From: Alectoria sarmentosa
Taxonomy: Eukaryota > Ascomycota > Lecanoromycetes > Lecanorales > Parmeliaceae
DNA: 64,000 nucleotides
Direction of reading: 5' to 3'
Assembly: GCA_009733775.1 (NCBI GenBank)
Contig: WOGZ01000035.1
Span: forward strand, 124,001-188,000
Positions 43,357-54,715 of the stretch are shown here, piece after piece. A program made the position numbers and the translations under genes. Numbering within the stretch: the first letter of the stretch is position 1; the number at the start of each line of letters is the position of its first letter. The notes below the pieces were generated by a model, which was given only the letters and a program-made list of their open reading frames with translations, was not told the origin of the DNA and did no database searches.

Positions 43357-45893
43357 TCACATCACTGAGCACTCTCTGTCAGGCTTCCCATCTTTGTGCC
43401 TTCCCTTGACGAGATGCTGATGATCCCGACGGATTGCTCTACTTTTCTCCTTGGCTTCTTTTCTCAGCGTCCCCTTGTCGAGAGCTTTCTCATCTGCTAT
43501 CGAGGCAGCCATGGGAATCTCAGTGACTTTCGATACTTGAACTACTGCTTGATTTGGCACATCAGGCGGTGTACTCGTTTTGTCTCGTGAGATTGCACTT
43601 GCTAGCCGAGATAATGATGTGCTCATTCTCTTGTCGTCCGCGCGGCTGCTTGGTCTGCTTTTCGAACTCGATTTCGTAGTCTTGGAGCCTCGGCGGGAAG
43701 CTACCAGAGAACTGAGCCCAGCCGTTTGCCCTGGTCCAAGGTTTGGTGTGGGCAAAAAATCGATATAGGTGCTGCTCACGCTGTCGTCAACACTGGACCG
43801 ACCGCGAGGATCCTCATCGGATGCCGAGGTATCAAGACTTGGCCTATGGATCTCGAAACTAGGCCGTTGCATATCGGAGTTTGCAGTAATCAGAGAGGGG
43901 ACGCTCACAGAGAGGCCGCTGACGGCGGAGTCAATGTTTGAATCACGACTCACGGTTGACTCCGAATAAGCGGGAGGGTTCTCACTGCTTCGCACTTGAA
44001 TTTCGCCCTCTGCGATATTTCCTGGATCGCCTTCGATTGGGATGACTTGGTAAAACAAGAGGTACGGAGACTCCACACCAAGGAACTGCTCGACGTTGGT
44101 GTAGATAACCCTTTCCTTGGCCAGGTCGTCGAAGCGCATCCATCTATCTTCGCCGTTTTGCAGTGGATCTGGGCTACGTACCAAGCTGATGTAGTGGCCC
44201 GACTCGACCGAGACGCCTTGATGACAAATTATACTCTGTAACGAGAGCTTGAAGTTGCCGAACGCAGGACCATCTTCGGCCATTCTGTCATCTTGTATGA
44301 AATGGGGTAGACCGATCTCTAACGGAATATCGATGTGAGTTTTCCGCTTGACCGCAGTTCCATTGGATAGCATGGAGTACCTTTTCAAGCAAATGCCGAG
44401 GATAGGTCTCGAAGATGAGAAGTGTGCGGCAACCTGGGCGTCGTTACTAGGCACATTGTTTGTATACCAGGGTATCAGACTAAAGAATTGCCAAGCAGGC
44501 ATCATGATTTCCTTTCTCACACGGCTATTGCGACCTCGTGACTCTTCGGCGATAGATGGAGAGCGACCAAGCATTGCGCTCTTTTCATCCATGTAATGCT
44601 CTTGGATGATGCTAGGTGCTCTGTGCCGTTGGTGTGTTGGCGCTATTGGCGAAGACGGTAGTGAAGTTTCAAATTCGGCAATCTCAATATGCGATGCTTG
44701 GGCTTTAGTTGAATCAAAGGACTGGTGCGAGCGTATTGAGTTGAGCGTACCTCTCCGCTCAAGCGAGTCGAGATACCGTTTCACTTCGATTTTATTGTTG
44801 AAGAACAACTCGAGGCACTCCTCAAGGGTTATGACATGCCCATCAGAAGGCTCTTCGGGTATAGCAAGTTCCAGCAGCCGCTCGTTGATAAATTTGTGAT
44901 CATCGTTTGTGTCTTCCTTCCCAGTATGAAATATATCCATCTTGAGCGTCAACAAAGGTAGCGCAAGGGTGGATGTAATAAACGTAAATGCCTCCGAGGC
45001 ATCCTGCTGACGCAGCTCGACAGCTTCTCTCCAACCACAACTAGACAATTGAAGCTGTATTTGCTTTGTCTATGTCGTATCAGTGAGATGTTGCGTCTTG
45101 TGATGTGCAGATGTTGTAACGTACAATGTCCGTGGTGATCAGCTTCCCTGCCCTGAGCGTATTTACCCATAGTCTCAGCAAAGTGGCCAGACGCTTCCTA
45201 GGCGCGTCCTCAAAGTTCTTGTACAACATTGCTTCAAAGCTGCCCAGCCTAGCAAACATGGCGAACAGCAGCGCGTCCAGATAACAAGTAACTCCCTCGC
45301 GATTGATTGCTCCCAGCAACTTCACATTCGGATCGTAGTCCTGGACGATACCTTCCTCCGACTCTTCAAGCAACATAAACAGTTCGTATGCTTTCCCCGA
45401 ATCTCCCTGGGCATAGGGGCCCCTCACGACATAAGCAATGTCGTCGTCTTTGAAGGTTGTGATCCCATTCCGCGCAAGCCGCTGTGAGAGGGCTTTGATC
45501 TGTCTCAGTCAGTCTCACGTTCAATGTTTCTTGCCGTAGGTCTCACACCTTCTTCTCGTCCTCTTTTTCAAGGGCCTTGACCTCTTCGCCCTCGAAGAAG
45601 CCATTGAGGAGTCCGCTATCCCGTTTGGGCTGCAGGATGAAGCCACCAGAGTCAGCAGTGCAACACTCAATTGGTCCATCATGTGCTTGTAGACGTGGGG
45701 ATCGCTTGGTGACCAGAGTTGAGAATGCTAGAGACAGCGAAGAGAAGGATGAATAGGAGCTATTTCTTGATCTTGTGGAGGAAGGAGTCGGGGTTGGCGA
45801 GGGCGTGGAGGCTGGAGAAGACGTTACTTTATCTTTGTGTGTCCCATGTGAATGCTTGTCTTTCCGGCTAAGAAACCTATTGATAGTGCTCAT
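43357..45893 (-). CDS. Ubiquitin carboxyl-terminal hydrolase (USP type) with CaaX box
   Basis: A USP-family cysteine protease that removes ubiquitin. Exons 45549-45893, 45125-45499 and 43357-45069 give 810 residues, all GT-AG and in phase. It starts MSTINRFLSRKDKHSHG. Cys box: INREGVTCYLDALLFAMFA (catalytic Cys about residue 175). A conserved QQDASEAFTF follows at the start of exon 3. His box: VSVESGHYISLVRS with FDDLAKERV behind it. A Ser-rich linker and a basic tail end in DRECSVM. CSVM fits the farnesylation CaaX rule, so the enzyme is probably membrane-anchored. The N-terminal 80 residues are Ser/Thr-rich. The exact orthologue is not assigned. Confidence 0.88.
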
Positions 45894-46669
45894 GCTGGGT
45901 CAAGTGAGACAAAACAAAGTCGGCAGGAGCCGTCTCGGATGCATGTATTCGGACTGTTGCCTGACAATCCTCATGAATCGACTGTGGGACGAACATGCAG
46001 GGGCAACCGACGGCGAGTAATGAATCTATAAACTATTGCTAGAGAGAACATTATCAAGGATGGAAATCGGAAATTTGCTGTATAATTGGGAGTGTTGTAA
46101 GTGTGGATTCTGTTAGCTCTAAGGGCCGAGACTACCTTAGTACTTCACGTACCCTAGAGGCTAGGGCGCGGGGGGCCTAGAATGATGATCCATGCCGGAG
46201 CATTAGCGTCAGGGAACTTAGGTAGAGGCTGTCCGCAGCCTAAAGCCGTGCATCAGCATTACAGTACTCTACCAGTGAAAGTAATCCCCATTCGCCCCCA
46301 GACGCAGATATGTAGTAGTCCCGTTTTTCTTGATATCAACTCAAATCATGAGGTCTATCGTCCACGCAGAAGAAGACTCTGTTTGGACTGTCTCTAGCAC
46401 AATGACCGTCAAATTACAATGGCTTGATACCCGTACAATACATCTTGGAAGAGAAGCCAAGACTGCCATCTTCTTCTGACAATTTGCCTTACATCATCAG
46501 GTAGCCTAGTTGTCCTCGTGGTCGATGAGGGCAGCCCATGTGCAGCGTGGATTGTGTACTCTAGTGCAAAAATTGAGACGAATGCTCCTCTAGGGTCGTC
46601 ACAATGGGGGTCCTTCCCACATACTATACAATCACTCTGAGACCCGTATGGCGTACACGTCCGCAGGGG
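45894..46669. other. Intergenic region between ubiquitin protease and uL5m genes
   Basis: About 0.8 kb: promoter of the protease gene and 3' flank of the uL5m gene. No gene is supported. Confidence 0.55.
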
Positions 46670-47935
46670 CTAATTCGAATGCTTCCCATAGAACGGCACA
46701 CCCATGGAGCTCAACAACAATCTCGCATCCTTGTCATTTGTAGCCGTAGTGCAAACCACGATATGGATTGCCGGAATCATCCTCGGTGGATATCTAAAAT
46801 TCAAACGTGTCAGCCAATTCCGTCCTTCCAACGTCCCTTTTGCCGACAAATTCCACAACGATAGATATGGAGACCGTAGGATCACTGACGCATCGTAGTT
46901 TATCTCCACCTCCGGAAACGTGCCCACGGTATCCGGTCCAAACCCCCACCCGATATCCCCACTGCTATCTCCACTCTTCCCGCTAATACCCTGATAATCT
47001 TTAATCCTTGGCATCACCACCTCGGTCACTTTTGCGAGAAAATCATACATATCCTCACCCCTGAGTTCCACCCCTACGCTGCAAGGGCTTCCTTTTCGCA
47101 AGTTGAAATTGGCGATGGTGTGTTTGGCGCGGAACACGGTCGCGCGCACGTTGGTGATGGCTTGCATGATCATTCCTGCAACGTGCAGATGTGCGGAGTC
47201 GGAGCCGGCTTCCTTTACAAAGCTATGGACGTGAATCTTCTCTAGCCTGGGGATGTTCCTAAAAGTGATAGGCCGCCGTAGTAGTGGTAGTGTAGGTCCT
47301 CCCCTCGGTGGTCGAAGTGGTCTGTTCTTATGATATGGCGAGCTACCGTCCCAAGAGCGCAGACGGGGTCCTGAGGGTCCGGGTAGGGTGCCGGGTGGGT
47401 GGTGCGTGTACATTAAGGTTAGGAGATCCGGGGCGAAGGTTGAGTGGTAGGTTTGTTGAAGACGAGGGAGGGAAAAGGGGCCAGGGATGAATTCGCGTGA
47501 TTCGGGGACGGTGGGGGGCGGGGGTTGATGCGGATGGAGGGGGCCGCGGTAGTATTTTGGGGGTCGAAATTTGTATCTAAGAGATGTAAGCGGAGGTGAC
47601 TAGTAGCATTCAAGGGGAATGAGGCTGTTGGGGATCGAGAGGAGTGAGGAGTAATGAATGGCCTGGTTGGATGTGTAGAGTGTGGAGGCTTACCGGCTAG
47701 ATGGTAAGGGTGTCTTTCGTCGTTTACTACGAGCTATCGGGTCGAATGAAGCGAGGTGCTCTTCTGAGGGTCCGGGGATTTGCATTGAGGATGATGGGTC
47801 GACATCTTCGGAGAGCTCGGTCATGCCATTGAAGGTTGATGCTTTGCGGCTGGAGCAGAGGCATTGGAAATTATGAAAGTCTCTCTTCCTCAAGGGTAAT
47901 GATTGAAATACAGAAGGCACTCTTTGACTCGCCAT
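46670..47935 (-). CDS. MRPL7: Mitochondrial large-subunit ribosomal protein uL5m (MRPL7)
   Basis: The mitochondrial uL5, which binds the 5S-like region of the central protuberance of the mitoribosome. Exons 47694-47935 and 46670-47576 give 382 residues, long for uL5 because of a fungal N-terminal extension. It starts MASQRVPSVFQSLPLRKRD, Arg-rich like a mitochondrial presequence. Exon 2 starts within YKFRPPKYYRGPLHPHQ and contains RSWDGSSPYHKNRPLRPPRGG, ITFRNIPRLEKIHVHSFV, AGMIMQAITNVRA, VELRGEDMYDFLAKVTEVVMPRI, the core GKSGDSSGDIGWGFGP, and ends MGVPFYGKHSN. The start at 47935 is preferred over 48013 because the added residues lack presequence character. It shares a 175-bp promoter with the ATG43-like gene. 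Confidence 0.92.
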
Positions 47936-48110
47936 TGTGAGCGTGATCGGATTGTAATGGCCAGATTGATGAACATCAACTTGCGTGGTTGACTTTGTGA
48001 CATCTGCGGCCAAACTACGCTAAACTAGCGCATTATTTCGGCGCTCTACTGGCGAATGTTGGCAACCCAAGACCACCATTCACTCCTCAACAGCTCCCAC
48101 TCCATCAACA
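47936..48110. promoter_or_regulatory. Shared promoter between uL5m and ATG43-like genes
   Basis: Only 175 bp lie between the two divergent start codons, so promoters must overlap. Contains GATGAACATCAACTTGCGTGG-like sequence and a CT/CA-rich run before the ATG at 48111. No known factor site is assigned. Confidence 0.55.
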
Positions 48111-48913
48111 ATGTCAAATCCAGCTCTAGACATAGCCTCCACCATCCAATCAGCCTCCATAAACCACAATCCCGATCCCGCTCACGACCTAAATCCTTCC
48201 ACCGCAGCCTCCACCAAACGCCCGATCTCCCCTTCAACCTCCATCGCCAGCTCCGAAAACAGCATCCCATCCTCCGCCATCAAGCCCGTCCCTCGCCGCA
48301 CAAATCTCCCTCCTCTTCCCGATCTCCGCTTCGAACAAAGCTACTTGGCAAGTTTACAAGGGGTGGATACTTGGTGTGGAGTTGCGTGGATAACGGGAAG
48401 GGATCAGGTGCTGTTGCCGCTTGTGCAGGGGACGTTATGGACACTGGCGTTGAGTGGGTGGAGGCATTGGAATAGAGGCGCTTCATTCGGTGGGCAGAGA
48501 CTGGGGGGTAAGGTCAGAAGATGGTGGTGGGGGGTGAATAATTGTACGTACATTTCTCCTTCCTATGTGGCATCACCTTGGGGTTGCATTCGCTCTTTCG
48601 GTAGCAGAAAGCTCCTCGGCTCTCCAGAACTGTCTTGTTACTCAGGTGAAACGCCGTGCTTTGGCATCGAAAGGGTCTTTCTACTCTCTAAAAACTGTCT
48701 CGTTTCTTGGCTGCTTGCCCTCTTTCGGGAGCAGAAAGCTCTTTTACTCTCCAGAACTGTCTTGTCACCCAGGTGAAACGCCCGTGGTTTGACATCGAGA
48801 TGGTCTTTTTACTCTCGGAATTGGTCTTGTTTCTTGGTTTTTTACACCCAAAAAGCGACGCTGACTCCGAAATCTGCGTAGGGAGTATTCCAGAGGATGA
48901 AGTCAAGGGATGA
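48111..48913 (+). CDS. ATG43: Atg43-like (DUF1770) mitophagy receptor family protein
   Basis: Fungal proteins of the former DUF1770 family, now linked to Atg43, the outer-mitochondrial-membrane mitophagy receptor of fission yeast. Two exons (48111-48543, 48882-48913) give 154 residues. It starts MSNPALDIASTIQSASIN and has a Ser-rich head with an acidic SENS stretch, then the conserved IPSSAIKPVPRRTNLPPLPDL and FEQSYLASLQGVDTW. A single likely membrane-associated segment (about 100-125, QVLLPLVQGTLWTLALSGW) follows, and the end RRWWWGVNNWSIPEDEVKG is completed by the short second exon. The 338-bp intron is a member of the repeat-like intron family shared with LTV1. The family is recognised from memory; the receptor role is by analogy. 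Confidence 0.8.
48544..48881 (+). repeat. Introner-like intron, copy B (in ATG43-like gene)
   Basis: A 338-bp phase-1 intron sharing its first 14 bases and a 21-base 3' block (48857-48877) with the LTV1 intron. It is expanded by an internal tandem duplication with a period of about 127 bp. Confidence 0.75.
48593..48846. repeat. Two diverged ~127-bp tandem copies within the intron
   Basis: Copy 1 about 48593-48719 and copy 2 about 48720-48846. Both read CTCTTTCGG, GCAGAAAGCTC, CTCCAGAACTGTCTTGT, AGGTGAAACG, GGCATCGA or GACATCGA, then ACTCTC and TTTCTTGG. Several substitutions separate them. Confidence 0.9.
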
Positions 48914-49480
48914 GTGAACAATGGATGCATATCGCTGTTTCGAGTCACAACGTAGCGAAGAGCTCGTTATGAGGCCTGTCGAAAGTCATTGGTTCTACAG
49001 CAAAGGACATCTAGGCCACATTGAGGCGTCCTTGGAGGCGATGGGAGGCAGATGTGAGGTCGTTCATTAGTAGTGCGCACGCCCACTTCGATGAGGAGCC
49101 TCAGGCCCAGGCAACCCCCTTGTTACTGAGACATACGCCGTTGTGAACAATAGAGGGTATGTATTAGCAGCAGTATCATCAAAGCAGGGTATTGCCAACG
49201 GGGCGCGCTGGAATGCACATGCTGCAGGGTATGAGATCAGCTAATTTAGGGCAGACGATTCGTCGCTTCAACGGATCACGCGGATAGCACTGCACAAGGA
49301 GAGCGAAAAAAGTGAGCTTGATGGTAATACAGAGTTTTTACCAGCTGAAAAGCTTCCTAAAAGGTGCAATGGCAACAATTAGTCCATTAAAAGATTCTAA
49401 TCTACTTTTGATATCACAGTATGACAGCTTGAGCAGATGCAAAATTCGACAGGAACGCGTGCACTAATGCAGGAAACCAG
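48914..49480. other. Convergent intergenic region
   Basis: 3' flanks of the ATG43-like gene (+) and the DDT/WHIM1 gene (-). No further feature supported. Confidence 0.55.
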
Positions 49481-51685
49481 CTACATCCGAGTGCCTCTAT
49501 GTGCCACCATGCCTGCTTCTGAGCGTGGCCATGAAGCCATTGGTGCTGATTGTTCCTCAGGCTGGGAGTGGTTTGGATGCAATGGGGTGAGATCCTTTTC
49601 CAAAATAACTGGCGTGTTTTGACCAGAGTGGCGGGCTTGAGACCCATGTCCTGTGAAAACGGCATGGTGTAAGGCCGCAGATTGTTGTGTGGACGTTGAA
49701 TATTGGGTGGGTTTGGGCGCGTCATGCAAGGACTTGGTCAGGCTGTCTGTTGTAGAAGCCTTCTCCTTCTCTGACAGTCCCTTTGACTTGCTGGTTGTCG
49801 GGGTTTGCCTGCGGTCCTCAGAGATTGCAGGACCATTCCGTGTGTCTTGGCTCGGTGGAGTTGAGTGGCTCTTCATGTAACGTAGAGAAACCACTAGGCT
49901 TTGTCGAGGGTCGTCCTCGTCTTCTTCAGCCCCTGAATTATCACTCATATCAACATCCTCGTCTTCTTCCTCGTCATCAACATGGTCGTCAGGCTCGTCT
50001 TCGTCTCCTCCATCCCATTCGTTCCCGCTTGAAGTCGCGTCGCTTTCGTCATCCATTGATCCCAGGGAGTCGTAACCATCAGTGCGCTTTCCGGAGAGAG
50101 GTTTTGCTTTGACTCTTTTTAACGGTGCAGCTCTTCGAGGGCGCCCACGAGATACTGGCTCATCCTCATCCTCATCGTCCTCGGCTCCGCCTAAACCAAC
50201 GGATCTAGAGTGCTCCGTTGCATCTTGTTGCGCACTCAACATTGTTTCACCGTACGTACCACCGTGCCTAGATCTAACCTGTCGACCGCTGGCCGTAAAG
50301 ATAGGTCCATTTGACTCCGCCGGAGTCGAGATGCCCGATTGTCGGTTCGAACGCCGCGTAGACAGCGCATCTGAGGCTCCGTCCTCTTCGTCCGAGTAAG
50401 TATACCTTGGCCGCTTCCCACGGGTCCGACCTTCGTAGAGGGAGAAGCCTGGTTCCGGTCGTACGAATTGTGCTTTGCGAGCCAGACGGTAGTCTCTCCG
50501 CCTTCGTTTCTGGAAGGGTGTTAGTAGCTGTCATAAGTAGAGTCACCAAGTCCCCACTTGATGGACAGACCTCTTCAGATGCTTCAAAACGAGGGATTGC
50601 TGCATTGATGCGGTCACGCAATCGCCGTGAAGCTTGAGTGTTCTCCTCATCCAGACGCTGGGCGACCTCTTTGACCTCATCGATAGTCCCTGCAACGCTG
50701 CGCCATGTGTTGTTCTTCAGAGCCGGGTTACTCTCGCGATAGAGTCGGAAATGCGTGTCGTCCTGCCCTTCAATGAGCCAAAATCTGCGCTTGTCGCCGT
50801 CTCGACCCCAGGCTTGCACCGAAAGAGGCTGATTGAGATCATCATCGTGACGAGACTGCTTGTATGACTCTTTTATGATGGCTTTTACGGCTTCTGAGGA
50901 CTCAAGTGACCATACCACAAGCGCCTTGAGGAGTGTAAGCTGTACGCAATGGGTCAGCGATCGGCATATGCTTCAGCAGCTTCTATCCACACGTACTCGC
51001 TCCTCGGGGATCATCTTGTTGAAGCTGCCTCCCCCATGAAGGGGATTCTTGCCACTCCACGCATGAGGCCATTGAGAGCTGTGTGTCTGGATTGCCTCCT
51101 CGAGTGCCCGTGTGTAATGACCCTTCCTGTTCGCGAAAGATGACATAGTTAGCGGAGGAATTTGAAAATGTATAAGCCTTGAAGGGCCCAGGCAAAGTAG
51201 CTGTATATGAGTCATGGATGACCTACTCGATGTCCTTCTTCCGATTCAACACCAAGCCCAGCAGAGCACAAAGTAGTCTCTCAACTTGATCGCCAGGTAT
51301 TGGATCTAGCACACCGCGCTCAATGTCTTGCGGTCCGTAATGGGGTAATGATTTTGGGAAGAGGTCACTGAAGCGCGAGCGGAACATGCAGAGGAACTGC
51401 GTGTCAAAGAGGTCAGCAATGCCATACTTCGGACCAAGGCACGCAGCGTTAGATACGGTAGGGCCGACCAACTATAGCACTTACAGCAATATCCTGGTTG
51501 TCTGCGAGAACGTATTCATGGGGCGGCGAAGGTTGGCGCTTTTTCTTTGTGGGCGGCGACGTCGATGTTGCGGTCAAACCTTGTTTGAAATAATGGTCGA
51601 GTTTCCCCCTTGGAATCGGCACTGACGCGATACCGTCATCACTGGATAACGATGAAGAGATGTCAGAGAGATCTGAGGAAGACAT
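49481..51685 (-). CDS. DDT/WHIM1-domain chromatin protein
   Basis: A nuclear protein with the DDT and WHIM1 modules found in ISWI-complex partners such as ACF1/Itc1 and RSF1, which set nucleosome spacing. It starts MSSSDLSDISSSLSSDD, an acidic Ser-rich head. DDT: FLCMFRSRFSDLFPKSLPHYG, PGDQVERLLCALLGLVLNRKK (51230-51410). WHIM1: GHYTRALEEAIQTHSSQWP, NPLHGGGSFNKM, VVWSLESSEAVKAIIKESYKQSR, QAWGRDGDKRRFWLIEGQDDTHFRLYRESNP (50730-50900). The C-terminal third is acidic and disordered (DDHVDDEEEDEDVDMSD), followed by a Ser/Thr/Gln-rich tail. About five exons. The exact complex is not assignable; ISWI partnership is inference. Confidence 0.8.
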
Positions 51686-53133
51686 GGAGTTCCTTATTTG
51701 GGAGGGTTTTATGTCAGCTAGGAGCTCCCCACTCTGGGTTGGAAAAGCGTGAAATTAAATGAACGAACTAAGTACAGCTTAAGGGAGCGCGCTATTTGCG
51801 TTTAAATATGTATTGATTGGTATTGTTCTATGGGTCAAGTTTGACACCTAGGCAAGTCTCAAATGCTATTGCTCAACTCCTGTTCCCATATGCGAAACGC
51901 CTTTGTAGAGCCATGGAATGAAACATGGCCAGCAATGCCTTCCTCTGATAGTTGCTGGCAAGTTGCAGGATTTGGCGTAGACGTAAATTCCAAGCAGCAT
52001 GACCCTCTCAGTGGTCTTTCCTCCCCAGCACCCACTCCACACCCCAACGCTCCATAACCTCATTGAAATGTATGATTCTGCAATTTCATGCAATACTAGA
52101 TGTTGCATGATGAAGTGCGATATAAGTCTCCGTGTTGCATCGTACTGAATCCGTGAATCTGCGCCAGAGGCTACGCGTAGATTTGGAGGATTTTGCGCCC
52201 GTGGCTCGGCTCCAAGGTCTCGACACCAAGACAACAGAACAGAGCAATTGCGCCGTGATGAAAAATTGTAAGCGATCCGCCTCCGCAGAACACGTCTGAG
52301 AAAGTACATTCCCACACAAATGATATTATGAGAACACGAATCCAAGGCATCTGCAACTATGGCATAACAGGCCGACGTTGCAGCCACGATAAATGCGACA
52401 CGCAGCGCAACGCACTGCAAAAAGGAAGCTCGTTGTGATTCGGACTCAAGGGACCAATAATATGGAGAGTGCCACACTCGTGGTTGTATGCATAGACTAT
52501 TGAGATACTCCCCAATCATGAATGACAGCCGTTATGGAGGAAGAGGATGCTTGATAACTCGTAAAGATCATTGAAACGGTCACGCATGTTTCGGCTTCGT
52601 GAATTGATGGCTTTTTACTCACACATGCAAGCAATGGAAAATGATCACCCTTAGTCAAAAAATGAAGATTGCAGAGACTCGAGCCGCCCGTCCGCCATCA
52701 ATGAAACGGCGAAGGCGCAGGGCCAATCTCAACCTCGAACCACGACATCCAGCTTTTGCACAATGAAACATAGTCCAAGATAGGAAAGGGAAAGCAAACC
52801 CGGAGACAAGAACCTGATGACCTAGGCAATTTGTTCATGGCCTGATGTGTAGCTCCCCGAGAGATCTGCGACCTACTGTATTCACGAATTGATCATGCAA
52901 TACAAATCCAGCATGGTGACGATGGGAGATGATGGAGGTTCGTGGCGCGGAGTGAGGTTGCCACGGCGGCTCGAAATTTAGCGCCCCGCTAGTGCTGAGC
53001 CAAGCGAGTCCTCCCACAAAGTTCAGATCCTAACATTAACGACTTACAGTATCAAACGCATCGACTTCCTCTGGTCAGTAGATTTCCAGAGGATACAACT
53101 TCCATAGCTGACCATCATTGTTAGTAAACCAAG
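51686..53133. other. Intergenic region upstream of uL2 and DDT/WHIM1 genes
   Basis: About 1.45 kb holding two divergent promoters. One long frame on the minus strand (51866-52519, 217 codons) is present but Cys/His/Trp-rich and unlike a fungal protein; I do not call it a gene. Confidence 0.5.
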
Positions 53134-54068
53134 ATGGGTCGAGTGATCCGTAACCAGAGGAAGGGTCGTGGATCCATTTTCAGTATGTCCACCTCAAGAC
53201 GGTGCTCAGAGAGGAGCTGCACCTAACATATATGACCAGCGGCCCATACTCGCCTCAACAAGGCTCCGGCGCAGTTCCGAACCCTCGACTACGCAGAAAA
53301 GCACGGTTACATTCGAGGGATCGTCAAGGATATCATTCACGATCCCGGCCGAGGCGCACCACTGGCCAAAGTGCAATTCCGTGACCCCTACCGCTTCAAA
53401 CTCCATACAGAAACCTTCATCGCCAACGAGGGCATGTACACGGGGCAGTTCATCTTTGCAGGCAAAAAAGCTACCCTCACTGTTGGAAACGTCCTGCCCC
53501 TGGGGTCTGTACCCGAAGGTACAGTGGTAACGAATGTGGAGGAGAAGATGGGTGATCGTGGTGTTTTGGGGCGGACCTCGGGAAACTACGTTACGGTCAT
53601 CGGTCACAATCCTGATGAGGGAAAGACGAGAGTCAAGCTACCCAGTGGTGCAAAGAAGGTCATTAAGAGCAGCGCCAGGGGTATGATTGGCATTGTGGCA
53701 GGAGGTGGACGAACAGATAAACCATTGTTAAGTATGTGATCTATTTGGTCATTGACTATTTTCCGGACACAGACTGATTGGCTTGCAGAGGCCTCCCGTG
53801 CCAAGCATAAGTTCGCAGTCAAGCGCAACTCGTGGCCTAAGACCCGTGGTGTTGCCATGAACCCAGTTGACCATGTAAGAGTTTCTTCCGCTATTGAGTA
53901 TGCAACGATCATTCTAACACTTTGGTCTAGCCTCACGGAGGTGGTAATCATCAACATATTGGCAAAGCCTCGACGATCTCGCGGTATGCAGCACAAGGCC
54001 AAAAAGCAGGTCTCATTGCAGCTAGGAGAACTGGTCTGCTGCGGGGAACGCAGAAGACAAAAGATTAA
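53134..54068 (+). CDS. RPL2: 60S ribosomal protein uL2 (Rpl2)
   Basis: Cytosolic uL2, a core 60S protein near the peptidyl-transferase centre. Exons 53134-53182, 53240-53731, 53789-53874 and 53931-54068 give 254 residues, exactly the eukaryotic length. It starts MGRVIRNQRKGRGSIF and continues TAHTRLNKAPAQFRTLDYAEKHG after the first intron. Landmarks: GIVKDIIHDPGRGAPLAKV, NYVTVIGHNPDEGKTRVKLP, RGMIGIVAGGGRTDKPLLKA, NSWPKTRGVAMNPVDHPHGGG (spanning intron 3; the conserved His lies here), and LLRGTQKTKD at the end. Short introns near the 5' end are usual for ribosomal protein genes. Confidence 0.98.
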
Positions 54069-54715
54069 ATTTAGGCGTTCTGAAACAAAGATACTTTGAA
54101 GGTTGTGTAGCTTCAGCAAGACAGCCTTTCGACATTCAAATCAGCGACCATGACTCGTCGTGGTGCAAAGTGAATAGGCTTGCGAGACGTGTCAATCAAG
54201 GGCGACGCCCAAGTACGAAACAAGCTCAGGAATCTGAAATCTGAAACTGTTGTTATTGCCGCGCAAAATTTACTTAGATAATTGTCGATTTGTAGCCGAG
54301 CCTTTGATGCCAAGGATGAAACGAAGGCCTATGATCTGAACGCGTTGTGATCGTATTGAGGTAAGCCCCTTTCATGAACTGATTTGAATGGCTGCTATTC
54401 TTGGCAATTTTAGTGCGTCACTTCCTTAAAGTGGGGTTAGCTGCATCTTTACTTATTGTCCCAAATTCAACGATTTATTATCAATATTCGACAGACCATT
54501 CTTCAAGATTATTCCAAACACTCTTTCTTCTTGGTTCTTGTCTGTCGTTCCAAAGCACTTTCGAAATTCTCATCATTCGTTCTAGCTGAACCTTGGAACA
54601 CCCACGGCTCTTAAGCACCTCGGTTTAGCATTGGCTTCGTATCCACTCCTCCGAATTCCGGAACGAAACCCGCTTCCTCTGAGGATACTATCACCAAAAA
54701 GCAGTAATCGACAAC
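54069..54715. other. Intergenic region between uL2 and BAR-domain genes
   Basis: 3' flank of uL2 and promoter/leader of the BAR gene. I looked for C/D box snoRNA pairs and found none convincing. Confidence 0.5.

Noticed and set aside
51866..52519. 217-codon minus-strand frame upstream of uL2
   Set aside because: Rich in Cys, His and Trp with no domain pattern and no splice-linked neighbours; probably a chance open frame.
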